From Aquila chrysaetos chrysaetos (taxonomy: Eukaryota > Chordata > Aves > Accipitriformes > Accipitridae), in assembly GCF_900496995.4 (NCBI RefSeq), contig NC_044004.1, positions 85,392,623 to 85,456,622 of the forward strand: DNA of 64,000 bases, given 5' to 3'. Shown here piece by piece: positions 12,201-25,332 of the stretch. The notes under the pieces are model-generated. The model did no database searches. It was not told where the DNA came from and saw nothing but the letters and a program-made list of their open reading frames with translations. How positions within the stretch are numbered: the stretch's first letter is position 1; each line of letters starts with the position of its first letter. The translations under genes and the position numbers were made by a program.

Positions 12201-15200
12201 GGCTTAGTCAGCCTGCCTCTTTCCACTGGCAGCTGAGCAAGTGTTGATGGACTTCACCCTGCATTTTGGCCCACTCCTCCCCTCCATTTAACGTGGAGCT
12301 ATTGGTGGTGGCATCCTAGGAAATACCATTTACTGATCATTGGCAAGGTATTAGAGTTTAAGCCCTACTTAGATTTGGCTTGGGTTTTGGTTTGGGGTTC
12401 TCTGGGATTAGCGAGGGGGGAAATCAGTCAATCAGACTGTTTATATGAGAGGAGTTATCAGTGTAAGTCATTGTAAAGACTGAAGTCTCAGCTCACATCA
12501 CTCAGTAAAATTTCACCTGTGTCAGCAGAGCAAGCTGGATGAGGCTCATGGAAAGCTTCTCGCATCACAATGAAATGTGGTTAGATGCTACTCGATACCT
12601 CCTGATGTTGGTGAAAAGTTGAAACAGTGCTCCCGACCTTGGCTAATAGTTTAAACTACATTATTGTGGGGACAGATTTTCAGCAGTTTCTGTCCTCTGG
12701 GTTTAAGGACAAAGTTTCATTTAAGTGAAATGAAATTCTCCTGAGGAAAAGGTGCGTTTGTAGATATTGTAAAGCTGAATTTTCCTTGATGTGTCTGTCA
12801 TTTTTAAGGGTAATGACTAGCCTGGGGAATGCTTATTTCGGTGCGTTGCTCACATCTGAGAGTCGGGTATCGCTGTCACCCAACAGATGTATTTGACGCA
12901 GTGTTCCTAAGTTGTGACAGAGACCCAGGTCACGCAGTTGGGTTTCTCTGAGCCGAAAGCCAGCAAATCCGTAGACATCTGTGCTGGCTGCCGGTAACTG
13001 GTTTCAAGATACTTTGCAGAGTGAATGATCCGAAAACTCTTCGGAGCCGTTTGAGCTTGGAGGTCAGGCAGTAAGAAAATAGCACCATCTACTGCAAGTA
13101 TTTGGTCTTGGGTGTAGAGTTAAACACCAAGAGTGGCTTCTTGAGTTTTGCTTTAAATCAAAACTATATATTCCTCCTGTGTCTGTTTCATGCCATCTAG
13201 GGTTTCTTCACAAACAAAAGCAGCTTGTTCTGTGTTCCAATTTAGAACAGGCAGTATGTGTTAAGTGGAGTTCTTACTAAAAATCAAAATCAAAAGTTGT
13301 CATTCAACATACAACAGCAATTCCAATAATAACTTCTTTAATAGGAGCTTGTGAGACATCATAAATTCTGGTTCCTAAGACTGATGTACTTCGTGCTCTG
13401 CCAAATTACATATTAACCTTATTATACTAGTGATTACAAACCAAGCAGAGGTCAGGTCCTCGTTCGTGCTTAGTACAAATGTAATAAACAGCTGGTTTTG
13501 GCTTGAGGCATGAAAAGGAGGATCGAATTAAAAGAAGATCTCGTGCCCCAGGCATAAGTAATAGCTAGAAATTGGATGGCTTTGGTGTGTTAAGTTTTCA
13601 GCTGTTGGGAACTTACCTGTGTGATCCACCATCAGGTTGAGCTGAGTGTGTAAACAAGGGTGCCTCCCGTAAGTGACTTGGCCTTGTTTTCCCCTGTTTC
13701 ACTGGGAAAAGCGTATGTTGCTTTTTCCCTAATTTCATGAAGCAGTGCATGTGATATACTGGGGAGAAGGGTTCTGTCTTTCTAGTGAGACCGATTCCTG
13801 CTTTTTTAATGTGTGGGTTAGAATATTGGTGAGGAAAAAATGTTTAGAAGAGGAGGCCACTTAGATTGTTGGGGTAGGGATGAGGAGGCAGAGGCGGAAT
13901 ACAGTCGTTTGCTGGACTTACCTGAATGGCATTAGCAGTTGGGATATCGCAGGCTGGAAGCATGGACTGTCACCCAGAACTTAAAGCTGTCATAATCTTT
14001 GAAAGTTCAGTACTGGAAACGATGTTTTCCCTTGCTTGGGCAGGAGACTTACTAAAGTGTTTTGAGAGTGGAAGTGGGGAGGCTGTTCTCTAGTCCACGA
14101 TCATCTTTAGGCCTCTCGTTCCTTGGAATAAAAAAATAAATAAAAAGAGCAACACTCTTGCAAAATTCTGTAAACTATAACTTCTCTTTAGCCTTCAGAG
14201 AGGGTTTTGACGTGCCATGATGTCAGCGAAGCATTTAACTCCGTGTTCCCTTGTTTTCCTAATGTGTTGGGTTGTTTCCAGCCATTTGGGGGGCTGCAGA
14301 GCATACCTTTGCTTTACTACATTTGGCTTTTCCATACAGCCTGGTTTTATAGCTCTCAATAGGGCCTTAACGATTGGATCTATATTTCTCTTACTCTGAA
14401 GGACAGATGTAACTGCAGTCCAAGCAGGAAATTCGAAAACAAAAATTAAACCTTTCCCCTAAGCTTTTCTGTTGCACCCTATGAGGGATTAAAGTAGTTA
14501 GCCATCTGTTTCCACAGATCAGCCTGTGTTAGAAGCGCATCTTTGGGTTTGTGCAAGATGCTGGTGGTTAGGTTGGCTTCTCTAATTTCACAGCTGTGGA
14601 AACTCCAGTCCCCTGCATCCCTCCTAATCGATAAGGTAACATCCGGACCATTAAGAAGGATCGTCCTTGGCTTGTTTCCCTCTGCACAGAGGCGAGTGGG
14701 TATGTTTTGCCACCGCCACCACCACCCCCTAAAACCAAGACATTTTGGGTTGGCTTTCTTTTGGTTATTGGGGTTGCTCTAGTACTGTTCACCTACCTTC
14801 AGCTATGCTAGTAAATACTTTGTAACTCTGACTGGCATGAAAACTGATGAAATGTCCTAGGTGGAATGACTAAATTTACCCAGTGTAATTGAAGCAGTCC
14901 TAGGCCTGATCATTCTAGAGGGAAACTTCGGTTGTGATTAGTGTCTGACTTAGCCAAAAGGCTGTCAGACCAGCTTGCGTGTCTTTAGCTTGTTATAAAA
15001 GGTGAATCGTCTCGTTCTCCAGAGCTGATGTTCAAGCCTTAATCACTGATTAAACAGTGATTCTATCCTGGTGCTTCTTCTCCCCGTGTCTTTAGAGGTG
15101 AGCCACATTCCTTCTTTGTGTGCGAAGCTTGTTGTCAATAACTTTATACTTTCTTCTGTGCCCAACTCTGACCTTGCTGTTACGAAGGGCTCTGTGTCAT

Positions 15201-16361
15201 GAAGACCCAGTTGTGCGTGCAGAGCTCACTGACCACTTGAGGGGCCAATAAATTGGTCTCGTTGTAATGGAGGAATGGTTAATATCAAGAGGAAATGTCC
15301 TTTGTAACACAGGATTTCAATTTGTCTTTTTGTTTAGCTTTTGAAACGTGTAGTGCTGTCTATGTTTGCTTACCTGTTTTGCATCCTGATATACGTAGGT
15401 AGCTGTATCAAATGTTACATGGTTTTGGGTCCCTCTTTAGTAGTCTCTCTGACATCTTTAGAAGCTAAGAGTAAATGCCACCCAGCCCCCAAAGTCCCTG
15501 TCTTGTAGGTGAGGCCCGGATCACGGTGGAGCAGAGTGGAAGGTTTAAAGGAACCAGCTAGGCTTTTTTTTGGATTGAACGGCTTGGCAATCGGAGCTTA
15601 AGTGACTTACCTGGCAGTACACTTGAAAGCCTGTGGCAACGCTTGAGAATCGTGCCCTGTTGGAATCCAGGCTTTTTTTCTTCCTCGCTGCCACGTTGAG
15701 CCTCTACTAGTAGGGAAGCAAATCTTTTCTTTCCCACTGAGGGTGTGGCTCAAGAGGATAATGAAAGTTTACAGACAATCCAGTGCCTAGTGAAGGCAGC
15801 GGGAGCCTTTCTCCAGCTTCGGCTAGGTCTGGGCTAAGGCACGGTTCAGTGCCACTGATGTCCTGGTGATGTCCCAGTTGTCGTGGACAAAGAAAGACAA
15901 TTCTTTAGTCATGACGGGGCAGCCGTCGGCACCTGAGTGAATTTTGGGGGGGGGGGGAGGGGTGGAAATGTTACAGAAAGAGGAAGACAAAAGAGCGAAA
16001 CCTTCCTGTGGCATCGCTCAATTTTATGGATGATAGTTGAAGTCTTTAGTGCGTCTGTTAATCGAGCTGTGTTCCTGTGCCCTAGTTTGTTTCCTGACGT
16101 CAGAGGAGCAGTAGGAAATGTGTGAGTACTTCTGGATGGAGATAGGTATTACAAGGAAACCAGAATGAAAGCGTGTGTGATTTATGGTCACCATTTTACC
16201 AGTTTGGTTATTTTTCCGAATAGCGGCCTAAACCTGTTTCCACAGCGCCGCGTGAAAATTTCCTGTGAACTTAATGTATAACCTAGAAAGCCTTGCGCTC
16301 GGTCCTTTTTTTATAACGTTTTGAAATGCCCACATTCTTATCTAAGTATTTCTTCTTCTAG

Positions 16362-17272
16362 GGAGCCCTGAAAGCCAGGAGATGTACATTTTTAACTTGA
16401 CGTCACTCACAGAGTCTGAAAACGTCTTGTCAGCTTCGGTGCATTATTATATTGGTGATCTGCTGCATGCTAAGTGGAACTGTTCCCAATCTAGAGGCTG
16501 TTTTCGTCACGGGCAGGGGAAACCTGAAATTCAGATACATCTTTCAGTTTGGGCCTTTCCTTTTGTTGGGAACCAGACTCGGAGCCTGGGACATTTCCTA
16601 ATAAATGTCTCCACTGCTTACCAGGATGTCCTTTCCTGGCAGCGGAAGGATATCACTCAGCTCCTGCATGAGGCAAAACAAAACAACGAACTCCTGATCG
16701 GCGTCAAAATGGATCTGACCAGCCATCGCTCCTGGAAAAGGGCACCTTCTCGCTATGAACCCTACATTCTGATTTATGCCAATGATTCTGCTATTTCAGA
16801 GCCAGAGAGCGTTGTCTTTAGTTTGCAAGGGCACCGTCATCCTCTGGCAAGGGTCTTTCCCAGGCCAGAAAACCACGTGAGGAGCAGCCTCGGGAAGCGG
16901 CGGCGAAAACGCTCTGCAAATGTCCTGTTGCCGTTGCAGAATAATGAGCTTCCGGGAGCCGAGTACCAGTACGATGAGGATGAGAGATGGGAAGACAGAA
17001 AACCGTACAAAACCTTCCAGCCACGGTTAGCAGAGAGGGCAAAGAGTAAGAAAAAGCAGAGGAAGAATCATCACCAGAAGAGCCAGACTCTCCAGTTCGA
17101 TGAGCAAACACTGAAGAAGGCGAGGAGGAAGCAGTGGAACGAGCCAAGGTATTGCGCCCGGCGCTATCTCAAGGTGGATTTTGCAGACATTGGCTGGAGC
17201 GAGTGGATTATTTCTCCTAAATCCTTCGACGCCTATTACTGCTCAGGGGAATGCCAATTCCCAATTCCAAAG
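16362..17272 (+). CDS. BMP3: BMP3 coding exon 2: prodomain, processing sites, first half of mature domain
   Basis: This exon supplies the last two bases of codon 125 and residues 126-428. The prodomain carries candidate N-glycosylation sites in NLTS, NCSQ, NQTR, NVST and NDSA. A furin-type RRKR lies at residues 305-308, just before Ser309 (codon at 16,913). After a basic linker, a second basic site (KKARRK) directly precedes QWNEP at residue 382, the expected start of the 110-residue mature ligand. Mature cysteines 1-3 (PRYC, YYC, GEC) and the [22 protein letters not shown] block are diagnostic of the BMP3/GDF10 pair. The exon ends after AAG at 17,272, phase 0, before GTACGG. Read-through into the intron would add only 13 residues. 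Confidence 0.97.
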
Positions 17273-20200
17273 GTACGGTCTTTATTGATTCTTTTGCACT
17301 ATCTGTTTCCGTAAACTATGCATTTTCTTTCCTGTGTCAGCAGAAGGCAGCTGGTCACCTGTTACGTGTTTGGATCTAGTAAATAAGTGATATCTTTGTC
17401 TTGTGCTGCAAGGAGTGATGGTTAGAACAGCTAGTAAAAAGACAGGCTTGTAAAGGTAATTTAAAAAATATTACATGGTATTAGTTTTTTGAACTAATAC
17501 TCAAATTGCCAGAACCCAAATTGCCATAAAATGTTTCCTGAATAGTGCTTATGATGTGTGAACTTGTTATTAACGTGTTTAATAAACATAATACAAGCCA
17601 GGTCCAGAAAATTGCATATTAGACAGTAGTCGTTATGCCTCGAAGGAGTGTCTGCTCCCAGACCCACGCTGGGGTCAGTCAGCATAGCACGCTCTAGGAA
17701 GAATGCGTGCCTCATGAGGCATGACCGTCACAATGACAGAGAGGCTCTGTGGAGCTATAGGAGCAGTCAGGATGCTCTAAGTGTAAGCAAAAGAGTCAAA
17801 TGAATCACTTCTGTGGCGGGCCAAGTGGATGCAAAAACAGTAGATCCCGGCCAACTGACTTTTGGAATATCCTCTGGTTTTTATAAGATTGTTGCATGTG
17901 AGGAGCAAGAAAGGGCAGTGTGCTCCTAGCCCCGTGACTTAGGTGGATGAACTCAGCTCTTTAAAATCCAGTGCCCAGTGTCATTATTAGCAGCATGGAC
18001 CCCCCCTGGAGTCTACCGAAACCTGAAAGTAGGATGCGGTATTTGAGGCTAGCCTAAAACAGGGGGTACACGCAAATGATGCCTGCAGGAAATGTCAGTA
18101 AAGGTAGGGTTTCTGGTCTCGCTGTAACCTCACGTTCGAGAGTCTTTATTCCTGCCACGGTGAAGCCTTAGCAGTTAGTTCTGAAATTTACGTGGCATTT
18201 CAGTGGCTTAAGGACCCAAGGAAGTCACCCTTTGAAAATGGCATGTGGAGAAATGTACCAAAGGGGATGGAGCCCAGAGAAAGCAGAGAAGGCAGGAGTG
18301 TCTCTTTGAAGGAGGAGATGACTTACTTGACTACCCCCAACCGCAATGGCAGGCTTTCAGGTTTTGGATCGAAGGCAAAAATGAAAGGGAACAGGAAGCG
18401 GTGGAGTCATTACTTTTGAATACATTGCACTGGGCCTTTGGCTTTATCGTTGATGGGAGCAGTCCTCTGTCAAACCGGTAAGTCGGCATACAGGTTAGAA
18501 ATTTTAAAAGCGCCAGACCTGGACTTCTTTCGTTCAAACTTTAAGGACACGTAAATTACAAAAATGCCTGCCGTATCCCTCTGCTTAAGACTGGGTTAGC
18601 ATTTCCCGTTGCGGCTTTAGTTATAAAAACTTTATTCCAACCATAAGTGAGTGTCGCTCTGATTTTTGTTTAGGAGAAAATGGTACATGATACTTAAATT
18701 GGAAGAGTTCGAGTACTTCAGTTCAAAGGAGTACAAAAAAAAGCATCTAGCTCAGCTGATCCTGCCCCCTAAAATATTCTTCACTTTAAATGAGACATCT
18801 GCTATGGGCTGCCGTCAGTATTACAAAAGAAACAAAGCAAAGAGTCAAGTACGCATCGGACAATCGGTGATTCTACTGGAGGACAATTTCAATCAGGTTC
18901 CTCTGTATTTCTGATGATAGGAGAAAAAAAAAAGGCATAGCAGCTTCTTAGAAAGGCTTGAAGGTGTGTTGTTGTCAGTCCAACAGCGTTTAGGTTCCCA
19001 TTTCCTAAGGTTATTGGGTCTGGCTCTTTTGGCTCTCAAAGAAGTAAAAGGATAGTTGAGGTGCTGATGAACTCCCAGGATTTAGCGCTTGCTAGAGAAT
19101 AACCATTTCAACTCAGTCACTAGAAATTTTTTTTTTTTTTTTTTTTTTTTTACATTTGGCAGACATGCAAAATAGGTTTCTACCTTCTGAGGCAGAAAAG
19201 CTCTCTTTTAACAGTCAATACATAGCATCTATTTCAGGGTTAGTCGATGCCTGATGCAGAGACTGGGAAGAACCCCCCCTTTGCCTATTAGGAGAGTCTG
19301 GATCAAACCTCAGATTGCTCAATAATGTGCATTCTCAAGAGCAAAGGTGGCTTTGCTCAAAAACAGTTTTGGATGTAGTCATTTTAGAAGCCCTTGTTAC
19401 TGGTCTCTCCTTGCTCTGACCGAAACCTAATCCTGCCGAGAGCTGATGGGAAATTACATATTTAAGACAGAAAGCAAATCTCTCCTTTTAAGAGTCGAGG
19501 TGAGACTTTGAGAACACAGATTCTCGGGCAGCAAAAAGCGTTACGTATCTTCATGAAGGTAAAGAAACTCTCAGAAACCAAAAGTCAAGTAATGATAAAG
19601 AAGCACTGTAATCAAGAGCTTCCTAGTCCTTACACAGAGCCTTTGTTAGCACCTGCAACCAGAAAATCCTTAACGTGCTCCATAACCTCGGGGCTTAATT
19701 CCCAGAGTAACTTCAAACCTCTGGAAAGAAACACAGTGAGCCATACGAATGCTCCTGCAAGTAAAACGTCCCGAGATGAGTTTAGTACCGGTGGTTCTGA
19801 AGAGGCAAAACGAAGTTTAATTGAAGTTTAAACTTACACCTGACACTCTGAGGCATGAGAGGGAGGTATGAACAGTGCATACAGCTGAATGGCAGTTAAC
19901 AGGTATTGCTTGGGTGAAAAAGGAGTTCCAGCTTTGTCTGTGATTTGTCCATCTTTGGGTAATTCCCCTGAGGTATTACACTGGGCATCAAAAGATTTTC
20001 TGATACACAGAGCCAAGTTTTTCTCTGCCAAATTCGGGTTTAGCTTTCATGCAGATAGTAGCATCAGCCTCTTGAGATGTTGTAATTGAACTCCATTATC
20101 TCAAGTAAGTAAATTTGCAGTATTGGCTACTGATATCACGGTAGCTAAGTCTGGCAGTCCCAAAGGAGTGTTCTTCCTCCTCGTCTTCACCCCTCTGCTC

Positions 20201-23200
20201 TGCCTGGGATAGACATGTATGCACTACGAGAAGTGATCCCTGCCCTGGAAAAAGCTTACAGTAGAGACAAGGTGAGAAGTAAACAGGAGAGGTGGGTAGG
20301 CAAATAAAGCACAGAGTTTAAATGACTTTGCTGACATGAAGCGGAAGGTCTGATTGCCGTGAACTAAGCCTGTAGTGCAGGCCTGCAAGGCCATAACCAG
20401 GACACCGGTTTTCTTCTACAAATTCCTACTAAAAGGCCAAATCCGGCCTTTTTCTGTGAAACTCTATAGACTCGGCTGGGTGAAGAGTTACATCAGCAGA
20501 GCATTATAGTTATTTGGACACTGTGAAGCTGAATATTTGCTGTCGCGTACTGCAGAGAGCGCTAGTTCATTAAGAGGGCAGGTTACTGAAACCCATTGTG
20601 ACTTTGGTTCCCTGAAAGCAATTGGTAGATTTCTGTCCATGTTGGAATACTAATTGTTCCTTTTGTGCACTTTTTCAGTCGCAAAAACCAAAATGACCTT
20701 GTTTTCCAAAGAAAATGAAAAGCTAAATTATATAAAAAGGGAAAGCGAGCAACTTCTAGAGCCTTGTGTTATTCCTGAGCCATGCATAATATCTGGTGCT
20801 ACTAACAAGACTATGTTTGCAAAATGATACTATAACCATCGGGCAGTAACAAGCTAATCTGTGCCTCTGGGTATATAATGTTCCCTTGCTGAGGGCGAGC
20901 TCTTAAAGTTGACAACCTGTTGGGTAATTAGGAACAGATGTACCTCTTCCCCCACCCCCTGCCTTCCCACCTCCAAATTTTCTGGCCTTAACCTTTCCCT
21001 GATTTCAGTTAGCCGGTTTGACTGCTGTCAAGCCCGTGTGTGGGGCTTGCGTAATGCCGCAGAGCACACGGGCCAGGCAGACCCTCTCCCAGGTCAGGAA
21101 TGAAAGCTCCTAACTGACATCGTTTGCCCTGCTCATAATACATCTCCAATGATATTCAACAGGGCAGCAAGTCTCCCAAGGATGCGTGCAGCTTAGCAGG
21201 TGCAGCCTGAGCCACAGCTGGACTCATTCACAGATTTATTTGGCAGTTTGGAGTCGGCTCGGCATTTTTTCCTCCTGCTGCTCCTCTGGGCGTCCCCTGC
21301 TTCTTCCCTCCTAAAAGAAAATCTCTGCCTGCTTTTCATGACCGTGTGCTGGACAGGGCGTAGGCGGCCTGCGGGCAATGGCCCAACTCACCCCCCTTGT
21401 GCAGGGCATTATGCCAGTTCAGTACTCCGAGGGGGATTTCGGTTTTCTGAGAAGCACACGCCTTTGGATTTTACTCCAGTCACAGTTAAATTCCCACCGA
21501 CAGATGCAGAGTTATTCCAAAGCTGGTCATCCTCAAGAGTGCACCTTAAGGGCCAGGGGCAGGGTATTCAAGACGGACTTCAAGTCAGTACGGAGGATGT
21601 TCTGTATTGTACGATACCCATATCAAATAGAGATACTTCTTTTATCATACAATGACGGAATGTATCCGGGCTGTTCCCACCGATAGCTGAGGCAATACCT
21701 GAAATCAGTTGTGTACAATTTAGCATTTTAGTGGTACAGACTCCATATTGGAAGGGACGGGTTTCCGGTGACACCTTAACACGGCATATTCGGAGACCCG
21801 CTTTTAATTCCAGTAGTACTGGCAATGGGAAATAGGGCCTCAGTAGACGTTTTACCTTTTGGTGTCTGATCAGCAGGCTCAGGAGATATGTTTGGCTCCC
21901 CGTTATTTCTGTGGAGCACGCTGTGCTGCAGCTGAGTAGGGAAACAAGCCTGGATGCTACCAGAGCTTTTGCTTCCTTTTGCAGGCGGAAATGATACAGG
22001 AATTGGAATTGTATGCTGATCTAAGACATTTCTGAAATCTCTATCAACTACTGCTGAGGTGTATAGGTACTCCTGAATTCAAAACAAACAAACAGAAATG
22101 CCTTTCTTGAGATCGGCTACCTAGATGGAGAGTAATGTCTTTGTAACCACGCTGGGAAACCTACAGCCGTTCAGAGGATTCCGCAACAAGCTTTGCATTT
22201 GTATTTTAAACAGAATATCACCACGCCCCTGCATCTTGTTCATCTGATAAGCTATGACAGTAAACTTAAACAGCAACAGGGGAAAAAGATCAGGCTCTGT
22301 GTAACGTCTGCGCTTAAAAGGGACTCAAATCCTGCGTATACTTGAGCAAATTCCGAGTCTCTTGGAGGATAAATAGAAGCATGGGATGTGCAGGATTGGC
22401 GCCATTTGTTGCTCAGCCTTCCTGCAGGTGAACTAGGTTCCTTGTGAGAAGAAGAAACATTCGAATTATGTCTAACATGTACATAAAGAATAGCTGAATG
22501 CTCCCCAGTGAATCCTTTTCAGTTCTGTGTCAGATGGTTCCAGTTCTCTCTTGAGACTAGTTTCAACAGCATGATATGGAAAAAGTCCATTCTGATCCAT
22601 TTCTGTTGGAATTCAAGGAACAGCTGTCTCCATGAGAAAGAAGGAAAATACAGCTGGCATTAGTCGTAAGCTGTGTTGCCGTAAGTAGGGACAGGTTAGA
22701 CATCCGTGCGTTTTGCCAGCAGAATTGGAAGCAATTCCTCCTAAATGTACTAACGTGCTACAGAAACGATACGATGAGCCGGAATCTCACAGTTATTCCG
22801 GTGCTTTTTGTATGCAAGGTCATTAAGACTTGCACTTCAGGTAGGTAGATGTCTAACCCTTAACACTGATTTTTCCAAAAGCAAATCTCTTGTCAGAGCA
22901 AAATTGCCAGTTGAACATTTAGCCCAAATGATCTTGTTCCATATATTTCTCAGTGGCATCTGACTGAGCATATTTAACTGTGTGATTCCCAGATTCTACA
23001 TACAAGAAGAGCTCTAAAAAGCGTTGTTGAAGTCTCACTCTTAGAAAACCAGAAGTCTTTGGGTAAAAACTGCATCTTGTGCATTTTTCATGCTCACCTA
23101 TCTCTCGTACAGATACTTGGATTTGGAAGGGTTTGGAGATTCAGAGGTAAAACTTAGTATTTTTCATTTCTATGACTGTGTTCATTTTAATTTTTATGAG

Positions 23201-24079
23201 TGTATTAATGTATTCTGGTTTGGTGAACATATACAGTTATCTAACTGGTCACATTCGCTTTTCATTCATATCAAACCGAAGCGTGCTCCTGTTCACGTGA
23301 GTATACAAATCCAGGAAACTTTGTCCTTTGGAGAAAAATGTCACCTTAATATGAGGTACAACTGACGTGGGATATGGGGCCTCAGTTACTGGACAATGTC
23401 ACTGATTCTGTATACCACGGATGAGAAGTGATTTGGCATGGAAGAATGAGCAAAACAACCTAAACTTGAATGAGAGCAAACTGGAACAATTAGCATCCTG
23501 GTGTAAAGTACTTCCGTTCTCTCATCTGTACACATTTTACCTGCTTTTGTTTTTCCTGATGCACTCACATTCCACCAGTCAAACTTCCCAGCCTACAAGT
23601 TAGGTTTCTTTTGCTCCCCTAATGACTCAGCCTGCTAGCACGTTGACTGCCTCCCTCCAGGCCGAACAAGTTTTATGACTAAATTGCAGCCCACATGTAA
23701 CTTGATTCACTCAGAAGAGACTACATTGGCCTATAGGTACACCTTGCTGCCAGGTCTTCTGTCTGGGCGTTTTCCTGGGAAGGCAGGTCCGTAGAGAGCC
23801 TGAGGCCCTGTCCCCAGCAGGACGCTCGAGCTGAAAGCGGTGGAGCGACACTCAAATCCAGTGGCCGGAAGAACCGGACCAGACTCGTATTTCCTGCTGC
23901 AGACTCAGGGCAGCTACAAGTGACAACTGGAAACGGTCGAGTAGAAGACAGATGTTACAGCTAGTCAGCTGTGGGGTCTCCACCGCGCCCTTTTTCAAGA
24001 AACCAGTTTTGTTCTAGAGAACGTGGGTCCATTCTAACTTGGGTGCAGTTACATTTTGTGCTGTATCTTTCTCTTGCAG
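17273..24079 (+). other. BMP3: BMP3 intron 2 (6.8 kb)
   Basis: The intron begins GTACGG and ends CTTTCTCTTGCAG. It holds no gene I recognise; short open frames around 18.2-18.9 kb and 21.2-21.7 kb have no family resemblance. A T25 run lies at 19,127-19,151. Confidence 0.75.
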
Positions 24080-24271
24080 GCCTTGAAGCCAACCAACCAT
24101 GCCACCATCCAGAGCATAGTGAGAGCCGTCGGGGTGGTCCCGGGCATTCCTGAGCCTTGCTGCGTTCCTGACAAAATGTCTTCTCTTAGTATCTTATTCT
24201 TCGATGAAAACAAAAACGTGGTTCTTAAGGTGTACCCCAACATGACAGTGGAATCCTGTGCATGCAGATAA
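24080..24271 (+). CDS. BMP3: BMP3 coding exon 3: C-terminal half of the cystine-knot domain
   Basis: This exon encodes residues 429-491 and a TAA stop. It starts in phase 0 right after CTTGCAG with [14 protein letters not shown] and ends CACR, the canonical TGF-beta-family C-terminus. It carries the PCC pair and the terminal CAC, which complete the seven cysteines of the knot. One of the seven makes the intermolecular disulfide of the dimer. A candidate N-glycosylation site is NMT in YPNMTVES. The motifs PGIPEPCC and [20 protein letters not shown] fit BMP3 rather than its paralogue GDF10, which I recall ending in a different SVDTCACR-like tail. Confidence 0.97.
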   Translation, partial: ALKPTNHATIQSIVRAVGVVPGIPEPCCVPDKMSSLSILFFDENKNVVLKVYPNMTVESCACR

Positions 24272-25326
24272 CATCTAGGGAGACCCTTTTGAAATGCTGA
24301 GGTGATCACTTGCTATTTGGGGCTGGGGGGAGGGGGGGAGCGTCATGATAACTACTTTTTGTTTGCACTGCCAATGCATTTCCTTTGGACAAAAAAGAAA
24401 AAAATGTAAACAAATCCAAACCATGAGGATGGAAACGGAATGGATTCTGAATAGCAATTCCAAGGAAAAAGAATACAAACTTCATTTGTCTCTGAACTTG
24501 ACCAAGACACAAGTCTTGGCAATGGGACCGACTGTTTCTGTTGAAATCAAGAGATCAAAGAGGAGTTTGCAGAAGACTCTTCAAGATATTTGAGACTGCC
24601 AGAAGGACATACTGGTCTATTTTTGTACAAGATTTTGGAAGCAGCGGTAGCTGTTAACTTTTGTCTCCGTTCTTACAGTGAGTAATAGGGAGGGAGATTA
24701 GAAATACATTAGTCTTCATTTTAAAGCTAAGCTTTCTGCCTTAGGTTATCGAGTAGTGCAGCAAGGAAGAAAAACAAATACGACATCCTAAGAGCCTTAG
24801 ATAACACAGCTTAAGACATACGTCTCCTTGGTATGGCACGTCACCGAATGCATGTGTGTATTCATTTTCGTTGACGTATTCTTCGTAATTCAGCTTATTA
24901 GATGTCAGTGCCCTCAGTCGGAAGGACGCAAAACGCATTACTGCTGTGTGCATAACGGCGGTGTCTCAAAAGCAGAGACTTTTCTTTCATGCCACTATGG
25001 AGACTCAGCAGGCCAAGGGTATGAAAGTATCGCACTCGGTGAAGCGTCTGAGTGACTTGTTCACAACACATGTTATGCAACATAGTTGCAAGTAATCTAT
25101 GAGTAAATCATGGTAGTTGATTCCTGACGTGAAATTATTTGGTGCATAGTTCTTATCTGTAGGTGTTCACTATGATTATTTGGTCAAAACTGCCTCTGGG
25201 TGGTGAGTTTATTAATCAGATGGTAGAATTTTTTTTTTTTTTTTCCTTAGTTCACTTCTACTCTGAAAATCAAATTTGTTGTACCTATGCTGTCAATTTA
25301 AGATTTCTTACTAGCAGGTTTTGCAC

Positions 25327-25332
25327 AATAAA
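25327..25332 (+). terminator. Candidate proximal polyadenylation signal AATAAA
   Basis: AATAAA lies 1.06 kb after the BMP3 stop codon and is followed by TGTTCTTTC. It is a candidate for a shorter BMP3 transcript. No other evidence is visible. Confidence 0.3.

Larger units (their letters stand above)
4858..16361 (+). other. BMP3: BMP3 intron 1 (11.5 kb)
   Basis: The intron starts GTGAGT and ends in a pyrimidine-rich TTCTTCTTCTAG. It holds no recognisable gene. The first 250 bp continue the CpG island. Other landmarks are a perfect 50-bp tandem duplication at 8,974-9,073, a G/T tract at 9,107-9,227 and a G12 run at 15,946-15,957. A 182-codon open frame at 7,786-8,334 begins at GTG and resembles no family I know. 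Introns of developmental ligand genes often carry enhancers, but none can be shown here. Confidence 0.75.

Noticed and set aside
17273-17314. BMP3 coding sequence continuing beyond 17,272
   Set aside because: GTACGG is a good donor, and exon 3 at 24,080 continues the cystine-knot domain in the same phase. The read-through adds 13 unrelated residues and a stop.
18666-18914. Possible alternative BMP3 exon in intron 2
   Set aside because: An acceptor-like TTTTTGTTTAG precedes it, but the frame has no homology to the ligand and would break the cystine-knot.
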